Both the position numbers and the translations under genes were made by a program. From NCBI GenBank assembly GCA_003449615.1, contig DMHA01000213.1:1-5276 (forward strand): a stretch of DNA of 5,276 nt, read 5' to 3'. Positions 1-5,238 of this stretch are shown piece by piece. Numbering within the stretch: position 1 is the first letter of the stretch; the number at the start of each line of letters is the position of its first letter. Below the pieces are notes generated by a model. The model was not told where the DNA came from and did no database searches. It worked only from the letters and a program-made list of their open reading frames with translations. Origin of the DNA: Flavobacterium sp. Its GTDB lineage: Bacteria > Bacteroidota > Bacteroidia > Flavobacteriales > Flavobacteriaceae.

Positions 1-16
1 AGATTGCAGATTGCAG
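1..16. repeat. Short tandem repeat at window edge
   Basis: The 7-bp unit AGATTGC occurs twice in direct succession and is followed by AG, giving about 2.3 copies. The window edge cuts the element, so the array may be longer to the left. It lies outside any gene seen here, beyond the hairpin that ends the minus-strand operon. It could be a short simple repeat of the kind scattered between genes in this group, or chance. Confidence 0.4.
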
Positions 17-34
17 TGCTTAAATATCATAAAT

Positions 35-59
35 CCGACAAGTTTCAAAAACCTGTCGG
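35..59. terminator. Hairpin terminator closing the ars-type operon, possibly bidirectional
   Basis: On the minus-strand transcript, 11 nt at 59-49 (CCGACAGGTTT) pair with 11 nt at 45-35 (AAACTTGTCGG) around a 3-nt loop, with one G-U wobble. The hairpin starts about 25 nt past the arsG stop codon, where a terminator is expected. The minus-strand 3' flank is A/T-rich but not a clean U-run (ATTTATGATATTT). In the plus direction the stem is followed by GTTTGTTTT, a better U-tract, so the element may also stop a convergent transcript entering from the left. Seen: stem and flanks; inferred: function and directionality. Confidence 0.7.
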
Positions 60-83
60 GTTTGTTTTAAAATGACATACGGT

Positions 84-797
84 TTACAAATCAATAATTT
101 TTAGAAAAATATTGATGTAATACAATCCTGTTATGATAAAAGTCAATCCAGCCAGGATTCGCATTATTTTCTCTATTTTGGTTATGATTTTAAAATAAGT
201 TCCTAATTTTTCCATACTGAAAGCGATTACAAAAGCAAAAAAGATAACGGGCAAGCCAGTTCCAATTGAAAATAAAATGGTTAAAAACAATCCACCATCG
301 GCTGAAAGTGTCATTGGAATTAGCATTGCAAAAAATAATGCTCCGCTATAAGGGCAAAATGCCAAGGCAAATAATGCGCCTAAAAGAAAAGAACCCAGCA
401 AACCTTTGGTTTTAAATTTATCAGAAAGTGTATCTGTTAAATTACTGCTTTTTATAAAATTGAGTTTGATAATATCCAGCATTATCAAACCAATAATTAT
501 CATAATTGGTCCAATAAATCTCTCGCCATTTCCTTGAAAAATCTTGGCTATTTGGAATTTACTGGCACCAAAATATATACTAGCACCAATTGCAGTATAA
601 GAAAACATTCTGCCGAAAGTATAGAGAAATCCACTCAGCAAAACTTTCTTTTTACTGTCTATGGTTTTGGCAATAAAAGCCGTTGCTGTGATATTGGTAG
701 CCAAAGGACAAGGCGCAATGGCGGTCAATAATCCCAAAGCAAAGGCAGCCAAAAGCGGCATTTCCTGATTTTGGGCTAATTCGTTAATCCATTCCAT
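84..797 (-). CDS. arsG: ArsG-family membrane protein (CcdA/DsbD-like fold), putative aromatic arsenical efflux permease
   Basis: This is a 237-residue inner-membrane protein with about six hydrophobic helices (roughly 14-42, 54-78, 95-112, 133-161, 168-193, 211-234). Helix 1 carries APCPLATNIT (Cys30) and helix 4 carries AFCPYSG (Cys148). These two Cys-Pro motifs sit where the redox cysteine pair of CcdA and the DsbD membrane domain sit. The APCPLATN signature with this length matches the family named ArsG, reported as an efflux permease for trivalent aromatic aminoarsenicals. The ATG lies 1 nt after the arsF stop, so the two are probably translationally coupled. It is the last gene of the operon and is followed by a hairpin. 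Two readings remain open: a true efflux carrier, or a thiol-disulfide electron conduit feeding the exported ArsF-type protein. The family call is firm; the transported substrate is inferred from family naming. Confidence 0.82.
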   Translation of the reverse strand: MEWINELAQNQEMPLLAAFALGLLTAIAPCPLATNITATAFIAKTIDSKKKVLLSGFLYTFGRMFSYTAIGASIYFGASKFQIAKIFQGNGERFIGPIMIIIGLIMLDIIKLNFIKSSNLTDTLSDKFKTKGLLGSFLLGALFALAFCPYSGALFFAMLIPMTLSADGGLFLTILFSIGTGLPVIFFAFVIAFSMEKLGTYFKIITKIEKIMRILAGLTFIITGLYYINIFLKIIDL

Positions 798-798
798 A

Positions 799-1197
799 CT
801 ACGATTTTAGGAAAGAGTCCATATTTTTATTGAATTCGCTTATGAATTTGTCTTGATTGCCCGCATTCATAAAAGCCATTTCGGTCAAATTCTTAATTTT
901 TTTGGTTTTGGTGTTATACAAAAACAAGGAACTTCCGTAAGCTTGAAATTGAGTACATTGTTTTTCGTTTTTTTTGTCATCGGCATTGATTAACGAAAAA
1001 GGAACTGTTGGATATTTTTTTAGTGCAACTTTAGTGATTTCCTCAATTTTGTTGCAGGTCATACAACGGTGTTCCGAATGGAATTGAATAACTTGAACAG
1101 TTGTAGCTGCTATTTTTTTTTCTTGAGCATTTCCAAAATTAGAAACAAATAGCAGTGTAAGTGTTGAAAAAACGAATAATAATGTAATTCTTTTCAT
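799..1197 (-). CDS. arsF: ArsF-family exported thioredoxin-fold protein with CMTC motif
   Basis: This 132-residue protein begins with a Sec-type signal peptide: Lys2-Arg3, a hydrophobic stretch at about 4-22, and a probable cleavage near NAQ (23-25). A hydrophilic thioredoxin-like domain follows. The strand VQVIQFHSEHR leads into CMTC (Cys45-Cys48), the redox motif; a third cysteine is Cys81. The pattern FHSEHRCMTC resembles the family annotated as ArsF, a subunit of a nitrophenyl-arsenical nitroreductase described together with ArsE and ArsG. No flavin-binding or nitroreductase fold is visible in this small protein, so by itself it looks like a thiol carrier. The signal peptide places it in the periplasm, and no lipobox is present. 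It starts 20 nt after the permease stop and is followed by arsG after 1 nt. Family assignment is fairly secure; the nitroreductase role rests on literature naming, not on sequence seen here. Confidence 0.8.
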   Translation of the reverse strand: MKRITLLFVFSTLTLLFVSNFGNAQEKKIAATTVQVIQFHSEHRCMTCNKIEEITKVALKKYPTVPFSLINADDKKNEKQCTQFQAYGSSLFLYNTKTKKIKNLTEMAFMNAGNQDKFISEFNKNMDSFLKS

Positions 1198-1217
1198 TTG
1201 TAAGGTTTTTTAAATGT

Positions 1218-2192
1218 TTATAAAATAATGTTGAATAGGTAACCCGATATAATCATAAAAAAGGCAATCGTTCCAAAGTAAATAGCGATTAATTTCCAGG
1301 TCATCACTTTCTTCAAAAGCATCGCTTCTGGCAAGGATAAACCAATAACTCCCATCATAAAAGCAATGGCAGTGCCAAGCGGAACCCCTTTGGTAACCAA
1401 AACCTGAACAACAGGAATAACACCCGCAGCATTGCTATACATTGGGATACCAATAATTACCGCCAACGGAACGGCATACCATTGTCCTTTATTTATGTAC
1501 TGTTCGAAAAATCCTGTTGGTAAAAATCCGTGCATCAAACCACCAATTGCAATACCAACGATGATATAAGGCGAAACACCTTTTACAATAGTATAAGCTT
1601 CTTTTAAAATTGAAGGAAATCGTTGGGAAAGTGAGCGTTTTTCTATTTCCAATTCTTCCTCAGTTTGCGAATTGGCAATTATGTTTTGTACCCAAGGCGA
1701 AAGTTGTTTTTCTAATTTTAATTTTCCTAGAGTAAATCCGCCAATAATTCCCAAAACTATCCCTGACAATACATAAATAGCAGTCACTTTAAATCCAAAT
1801 GCTCCCGCAAAAATGGCAATCGCCACTTCATTTACTAATGGGGCCGTGATGAGATATGTAAAAGTTATGCCAAGTGGAATTCCGCCTTTAACAAATCCAA
1901 TAAATAAGGGAACTGACGAACAGGAACAAAATGGGGTTATAACTCCAAATGTTGACGCAAACAAATATTCTAATCCATAAAGTTTATTGCGACTCAAATA
2001 ATTACGCACTTTCTCGACTGGAAAATAAGAGTTTACAATTCCCATTAATGTCGTTATCACAAAAAGCAACAACGCAATTTTCAAGGTGTCAAATACAAAG
2101 AAATTTAGTGCATCACCTAATTTTGAATGTTGCTCAATTGCAAAAACCGAATAAATTAGCCAATCAGCAAAATATTGCAGCCAGTCGAACAT
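1218..2192 (-). CDS. ArsP/DUF318 (UPF0718)-type permease
   Basis: This 324-residue polytopic membrane protein has about eight hydrophobic segments, in two blocks (roughly 33-157 and 205-323) separated by a charged cytoplasmic-type loop at 158-204 rich in Glu/Lys/Arg. The family signature TPFCSCSSVPL (86-96; Cys89, Cys91) identifies the ArsP_1/DUF318 permease family, whose best studied member exports trivalent methylarsenicals. The second block repeats the layout with IPMYSNAAG (249-257) and KGVPLG (268-273), matching KGGIPLG (102-108), so the protein is an internal duplication. Cysteines are kept only in the first half. It lies in the operon between the rhodanese (16 nt upstream) and arsF (20 nt downstream). 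Relatives are often found beside ArsR regulators and small CxxC thioredoxins, as here. Likely role: export of a soft-metal or organoarsenical species across the inner membrane; the exact substrate is not shown by sequence. Confidence 0.85.
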   Translation of the reverse strand: MFDWLQYFADWLIYSVFAIEQHSKLGDALNFFVFDTLKIALLLFVITTLMGIVNSYFPVEKVRNYLSRNKLYGLEYLFASTFGVITPFCSCSSVPLFIGFVKGGIPLGITFTYLITAPLVNEVAIAIFAGAFGFKVTAIYVLSGIVLGIIGGFTLGKLKLEKQLSPWVQNIIANSQTEEELEIEKRSLSQRFPSILKEAYTIVKGVSPYIIVGIAIGGLMHGFLPTGFFEQYINKGQWYAVPLAVIIGIPMYSNAAGVIPVVQVLVTKGVPLGTAIAFMMGVIGLSLPEAMLLKKVMTWKLIAIYFGTIAFFMIISGYLFNIIL

Positions 2193-2208
2193 AATAATCT
2201 AATTTAGA

Positions 2209-2655
2209 TTAACAACATTTACTACCGTCAGATTTGGGACTACTATCACAACAAGATTGTTTTTCTGATGAAGCTGTTGATCCGCAACATCCGCTGTCTT
2301 GTGCGTTTCCTAGAACAACTGAATTATCTCCGATCGTTGGAAACCCTTTTTGTGCCCAACGAATCATTCCGTGCTTCATATTTACCACTTTATCATATCC
2401 GTGATTTACTAAGAATCCTGCAGCTCTCAAGCTTCTTCCTCCACTTTTACAAACCATTACCAATTCTTTATCTTTAGGTAATTCTGCAAAATATTCTTCA
2501 AAAACACTCAATGGAAGGTTGATAATATTTGGCACATCATAAGATAATTGGTCTACTTCGTCCATTTCACGAACATCTACTAATATCGCTCCATTTTTTA
2601 TCCATTGTTGAGTTGTAGTTGGGCAAATTTCTTTTACTAATGTTTGACTTTCCAT
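2209..2655 (-). CDS. Single-domain rhodanese with cysteine-rich C-terminal tail
   Basis: This 148-residue cytoplasmic protein has one rhodanese domain at about 8-108. Typical features are ILVDVRE (24-30), the active-site loop CKSGGRS (69-75) with persulfide-forming Cys69, and GMIRWAQKGFP (96-106) near the domain end. Single-domain rhodaneses move sulfane sulfur from a donor to a thiol acceptor; some relatives serve in arsenate reduction or metal resistance. The odd part is the tail at 109-148: three Cys-Cys pairs at 123-124, 135-136 and 147-148, spaced exactly 12 residues apart in a Ser/Lys/Gly-rich low-complexity linker, the last pair being the C-terminus. Vicinal thiols of this type suit binding of trivalent arsenic or another thiophilic ion, which is an inference. 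The gene starts 3 nt after the thioredoxin-like gene stops. No signal peptide is seen. Confidence 0.85.
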   Translation of the reverse strand: MESQTLVKEICPTTTQQWIKNGAILVDVREMDEVDQLSYDVPNIINLPLSVFEEYFAELPKDKELVMVCKSGGRSLRAAGFLVNHGYDKVVNMKHGMIRWAQKGFPTIGDNSVVLGNAQDSGCCGSTASSEKQSCCDSSPKSDGSKCC

Positions 2656-2658
2656 GTT

Positions 2659-2895
2659 TTAATTTTTTAATAATTCTTTAATCTCCTCTATTTGGGCAAT
2701 TCTTCCTTTTACTTTCATTACATCGTCAATCATCAAAACCGGTGTTGTCAAAACATTGTATTTCATCATTTCCTCGAGGTCTTCAATTTTGGTTACATTA
2801 GCTTCCATTCCTAATTGTTTTAAGGCTTCTAAAACATTATTATAGGTTGTTTTGCACTTTGGGCAGCCTGGCCCTAATACTTTAATTATTTTCAT
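2659..2895 (-). CDS. Small thioredoxin-fold protein with CPKC motif (redox-active disulfide protein 2 type; ArsE candidate)
   Basis: This is a 78-residue minimal thioredoxin/glutaredoxin-fold protein. The first strand MKIIKVLGPG runs into CPKC (Cys11-Cys14), and TTP at 50-52 supplies the cis-proline (Pro52) that packs against the active site. It ends in a short helix. Length and layout match the 'redox-active disulfide protein 2' family (archaeal MTH895 type), commonly encoded next to ArsR regulators and DUF318 permeases. It has no signal peptide and should be cytoplasmic, acting as a dithiol reductant for a neighbour. By position and type it is the best candidate for the ArsE partner of the downstream ArsF and ArsG proteins, but I cannot confirm that naming from sequence alone, so no symbol is given. 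It follows arsR by 49 nt and precedes the rhodanese by 3 nt. Confidence 0.85.
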   Translation of the reverse strand: MKIIKVLGPGCPKCKTTYNNVLEALKQLGMEANVTKIEDLEEMMKYNVLTTPVLMIDDVMKVKGRIAQIEEIKELLKN

Positions 2896-2944
2896 TTTTT
2901 TATATTTTAAAAACTATTACTAACACTTAAAAGCATTTAAATGA

Positions 2945-3250
2945 TTATTTCAATACCTCATTCAAAAGCATTTTTGCCCAATTCCAATTTTCTCTATTGA
3001 TGCAATATTTCACCGTTGGCGGCTTAATATCTCCTTGTATCAAACCCGCATCTTTAAGTTCGTTCAAATGTTGGGACAAAGTAGATTTTGCGATGGGAAG
3101 TTCCTCTGCCATATCACCGTGATAGCAACAAGTTTGAGAGTTTAATAACTGCAAAATTGCAACCCTGACAGGATGCCCCATTGCTTTTGCAAATCGCGCC
3201 GTTTGTTCCTGTTCTTTAGTAAAATAACATGATTTCGTATCAGTTGCCAT
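2945..3250 (-). CDS. arsR: ArsR-family metalloregulatory repressor
   Basis: This 101-residue winged helix-turn-helix protein has FAKAMGHPVRVAILQLL (20-36) as the opening helices, AKSTLSQHLNELKDAGLI (54-71) as the helix-turn-helix recognition region, and a short beta wing ending near TVKYCI (79-84). Proteins of this type repress their own operon and leave DNA when a thiophilic metal or metalloid binds cysteine thiols. Candidate sensor cysteines are the vicinal pair Cys41-Cys42, located just before the helix-turn-helix where classical ArsR has its CxC motif, plus Cys8 and Cys83. The gene is first in the operon; a 22-bp palindrome over its promoter at 3263-3284 is the likely binding site, implying autoregulation. 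The ATG at 3250 is preceded by a short leader of about 14 nt if the predicted promoter is right. The family is certain; the inducer (arsenite, an organoarsenical or antimonite) is inferred from context. Confidence 0.92.
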   Translation of the reverse strand: MATDTKSCYFTKEQEQTARFAKAMGHPVRVAILQLLNSQTCCYHGDMAEELPIAKSTLSQHLNELKDAGLIQGDIKPPTVKYCINRENWNWAKMLLNEVLK

Positions 3251-3262
3251 AGAGATTTTTAG

Positions 3263-3284
3263 TTATTCGCAAATTTACGAATAA
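3263..3284. promoter_or_regulatory. Probable ArsR operator (22-bp palindrome)
   Basis: Perfect 7-bp inverted arms TTATTCG (3263-3269) and CGAATAA (3278-3284) flank an 8-bp centre whose core AAATTT is itself symmetric, so only one base pair of the 22 positions breaks the symmetry. Size and AT-rich, dyad-symmetric form are typical of ArsR/SmtB-family operators. The centre coincides exactly with the -7 element of the minus-strand promoter, so a bound dimer would block RNA polymerase. The palindrome is seen directly; the assignment to the adjacent ArsR protein is inference from position. Confidence 0.8.
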
Positions 3285-3298
3285 TTTATGAAAAGAAA
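3270..3298 (-). promoter_or_regulatory. Bacteroidetes-type promoter of the arsR operon
   Basis: Reading the minus strand, TAAATTTG at 3277-3270 fits the Bacteroidetes -7 consensus TAnnTTTG exactly. A -33 candidate, TTTC at 3298-3295 (one change from TTTG), lies 17 nt upstream, within the usual spacing range. The start of transcription would fall near 3264, giving a leader of about 14 nt before the ATG. No other match of this quality was noticed in the gaps between the downstream genes, so this probably drives the whole six-gene operon. Confidence 0.7.
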
Positions 3299-3310
3299 CT
3301 GTTTTAAAAC

Positions 3311-3343
3311 TATAAAATTCATTTGATAAAATGAAATTCTATA
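3311..3343. repeat. Imperfect AT-rich inverted repeat between divergent genes
   Basis: A perfect 7-bp stem TTCATTT (3318-3324) and AAATGAA (3329-3335) closes over a 4-nt loop GATA. It is extended outward by further A/T pairs to 3311 and 3343 with one bulged A (3336) and one mismatch. It sits about 13 bp upstream of the -33 region of the arsR promoter and well upstream of the plus-strand promoter. It could be a second regulator site or a structural element; in AT-rich DNA, chance is also possible. The sequence differs from the arsR operator. Confidence 0.4.
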
Positions 3344-3461
3344 AACACGAAACAGAAAATCAATAAGAAAAATTTTTGTAAATAAAACTTTCATACTATA
3401 ACGTAATAGTTAAAAATATTCAAAAAATAATCACTTTTTTAGCTAGATTTCGCCCATTTTA

Positions 3462-3494
3462 TTGTCTTTCTTTTACATAAATATCTTAAGTTTG
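3462..3494 (+). promoter_or_regulatory. glgP: Bacteroidetes-type promoter of the glucan phosphorylase gene
   Basis: TAAGTTTG at 3487-3494 matches the -7 consensus TAnnTTTG exactly, and TTG at 3462-3464 serves as the -33 element 22 nt upstream. Transcription would start near 3500, leaving a leader of about 28 nt that is A-rich just before the ATG at 3528. This placement decides the gene start: an in-frame TTG at 3462 is part of the promoter and would not be transcribed. Confidence 0.65.
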
Positions 3495-3527
3495 CGAAAT
3501 AAAATTAATCCAAAAAAATTTAATAAA

Positions 3528-5192
3528 ATGAGCAAAATACTTCCCGAAAAATACAAACATCCCTATACTTTTAATCCAAAATACAAGAAATCTGCAGTCT
3601 ATTTTTCTATGGAATTTGCCATAGACCAATCCTTGAAAATCTATTCAGGAGGATTGGGTTTTTTAGCAGGTTCTCACATGAGAAGTGCCTACGATTTAAA
3701 ACAAAATGTTGTTGGAATTGGTATTCTATGGAAAAAAGGATATTACGACCAATTCAGAAAAGAAGACCTGTCGATGGGAGTTCAATTTCAGGAAAAAATA
3801 TACCATTTCTTGGAAGAAACCAATATAAAATTTACCATTAAAATTAACAATGCCGATGTTTGGGTAACTGCTTATTATTTGAATCCAAAGACTTTTGGTA
3901 CTGTTCCAATGTTTTTTCTTTCGACTGATTTGCCCGAAAATGATTATTTGGCTAAATCAACCACTTTCCGTTTGTATGATTCTGACCCGATGGCAAAAAT
4001 TGCTCAAACGATGGTCTTAGGACTTGGCGGTGCAAAATTATTAGACGCATTAGATTATGAACCAGATGTGTATCACTTGAACGAAGCACATGCGCTTTCT
4101 TGTGTTTTTCATTTGTACAATAAATATAAAAGTGTAGAAGCCATTCGAGAAAGAATGGTTTTTACCACTCATACACCTGAAGAAGCTGGAAACGAAAAAC
4201 ACAACATTCACCTATTGGAATCACTCAGTTTCTTTGATGGAATTCCATTAGATAAAGTGCGTGAAATTACCGGAATCTGGGATGATACTTTCAATCATAC
4301 TTTGGTTGGACTTCGATTGAGTCACATTGCCAATGGCGTTTCAAAACTGCACGGAGAAGTTTCTCGAGATATGTGGAAAAATTACCCTGGAATTTGCCCG
4401 ATTATTCATATTACCAATGCCCAAAACAAGAAATATTGGGCTGATCCTTGGTTAGAAGAAGCCTTTCAAAATAAGGACAGATCAGCTTTGATCAAAAGAA
4501 AAACGAGATTAAAAGCAAAACTTTTTGATGTTGTTGCAGACCAAACAGGAAAATTATTTGACCCTAATATTTTAACCATCATTTGGGCAAGACGATTTGC
4601 CGATTACAAACGTCCCGATTTAATTACTAGAGATTACGAGCGTTTTATAAAATTATTATCCAATATTGAAAAACCAGTTCAAATCATATTTGCAGGAAAA
4701 CCATATCCTATGGATTATGGAGCCATTCACAACTTTGACAAGCTGACCTATATCAGTAAAAACATCAAAAATATGGCAGTTCTTACGGGACACGAACTGA
4801 AATTATCGCGTCAGTTAAAAGAAGGCGCCGATGTTTGGCTGAACAATCCACGAGTTACCAGAGAAGCGTCTGGAACTTCAGGAATGACGGCAGCTATGAA
4901 TGGAGCAGTCAATTTTTCGACCAATGATGGCTGGGTTCGGGAGTTTAAAGATTTGAACAAAACACAAAACTCATTCGTGCTACCCATTGTAGATCATAAC
5001 CTAACGACACACCAACAAGACGAAATGGATTTGGGAAATCTACTCGAAATGCTTGAAAAAGAAGTACTTCCGTTGTATTATGAAACGCCAAATAAATGGT
5101 GGGATTTAGTAGAAACAAGTATGAGTCAGGTATCTCCCTATTTTGAATCTGGCAGAATGGTTGATGAGTATTACAAGAAATTGTACAAATAA
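3528..5192 (+). CDS. glgP: Alpha-glucan phosphorylase family protein (GT35, short form) lacking the PLP lysine
   Basis: This 554-residue cytoplasmic protein belongs to the short alpha-glucan phosphorylase family (TIGR02094 type), against about 800 or more residues for classical glycogen phosphorylase. Family enzymes release glucose-1-phosphate from alpha-1,4-glucans using pyridoxal phosphate (PLP). Visible motifs in order: VYFSMEF (24-30), the glycine loop YSGGLGFLAG (39-48), TTHTPEEAG with His215, RRFADYKRP (355-363) containing Arg356 and Lys361 that match the phosphate-site Arg569 and Lys574 of rabbit muscle phosphorylase, and EASGTSGMTAAMNG (446-459). In the last motif the PLP-bearing lysine (SGTGNMK in muscle, SGTSGMK in many bacteria) is Thr454. 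The start was placed at the ATG at 3528 because the TTG start 22 codons upstream lies in the promoter and the added residues look non-homologous. The gene is monocistronic and divergent from the ars-type operon. It may be a conserved PLP-free subfamily with altered chemistry, or inactive. Confidence 0.88.
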   Translation: MSKILPEKYKHPYTFNPKYKKSAVYFSMEFAIDQSLKIYSGGLGFLAGSHMRSAYDLKQNVVGIGILWKKGYYDQFRKEDLSMGVQFQEKIYHFLEETNIKFTIKINNADVWVTAYYLNPKTFGTVPMFFLSTDLPENDYLAKSTTFRLYDSDPMAKIAQTMVLGLGGAKLLDALDYEPDVYHLNEAHALSCVFHLYNKYKSVEAIRERMVFTTHTPEEAGNEKHNIHLLESLSFFDGIPLDKVREITGIWDDTFNHTLVGLRLSHIANGVSKLHGEVSRDMWKNYPGICPIIHITNAQNKKYWADPWLEEAFQNKDRSALIKRKTRLKAKLFDVVADQTGKLFDPNILTIIWARRFADYKRPDLITRDYERFIKLLSNIEKPVQIIFAGKPYPMDYGAIHNFDKLTYISKNIKNMAVLTGHELKLSRQLKEGADVWLNNPRVTREASGTSGMTAAMNGAVNFSTNDGWVREFKDLNKTQNSFVLPIVDHNLTTHQQDEMDLGNLLEMLEKEVLPLYYETPNKWWDLVETSMSQVSPYFESGRMVDEYYKKLYK

Positions 5193-5204
5193 AAGAGAAA
5201 ATAT

Positions 5205-5238
5205 AAAGCTCATTTGCGAAAGTAAATGAGCTTTTTTT
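5205..5238 (+). terminator. glgP: Intrinsic terminator after the phosphorylase gene
   Basis: An 11-bp perfect stem AAAGCTCATTT (5205-5215) and AAATGAGCTTT (5224-5234) encloses an 8-nt loop, and an unbroken T-run follows to 5238. It begins 12 nt after the stop codon, a textbook position for a Rho-independent terminator. The A-run on the left arm means it could also work on an opposing transcript. Confidence 0.9.

Noticed and set aside
534..731. Plus-strand open frame inside arsG
   Set aside because: It is antisense to a well-supported membrane protein gene, has no recognisable domain and no promoter or leader of its own.
1949..2194. Plus-strand open frame opposite the start of the permease gene
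   Set aside because: It lies wholly opposite conserved permease codons, and the translation looks like random low-constraint sequence.
2212..2289. Cysteine-rich rhodanese tail as a frameshift or read-through artefact
   Set aside because: The tail is in frame, regularly spaced and ends in a normal stop codon 16 nt before the next gene, so it fits a genuine C-terminus.
2268..2477. Plus-strand open frame opposite the rhodanese gene
   Set aside because: It is antisense to the rhodanese active-site region, with no family resemblance.
2934..2943. Perfect 10-bp palindrome CATTTAAATG between arsR and the thioredoxin-like gene
   Set aside because: It is short and made almost wholly of A/T, so it is expected by chance here. 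It has no loop and no U-run to make it a terminator or attenuator.
84..3250. Mercury resistance operon
   Set aside because: There is no MerR-type regulator, no MerA reductase and no MerP/MerT signature; the regulator is ArsR type and the permeases are ArsP and ArsG type.
3251..3527. Small RNA, riboswitch or tRNA in the divergent intergenic region
   Set aside because: No cloverleaf, GC-rich conserved core or leader long enough for a riboswitch is visible; the predicted leaders are only about 14 and 28 nt.
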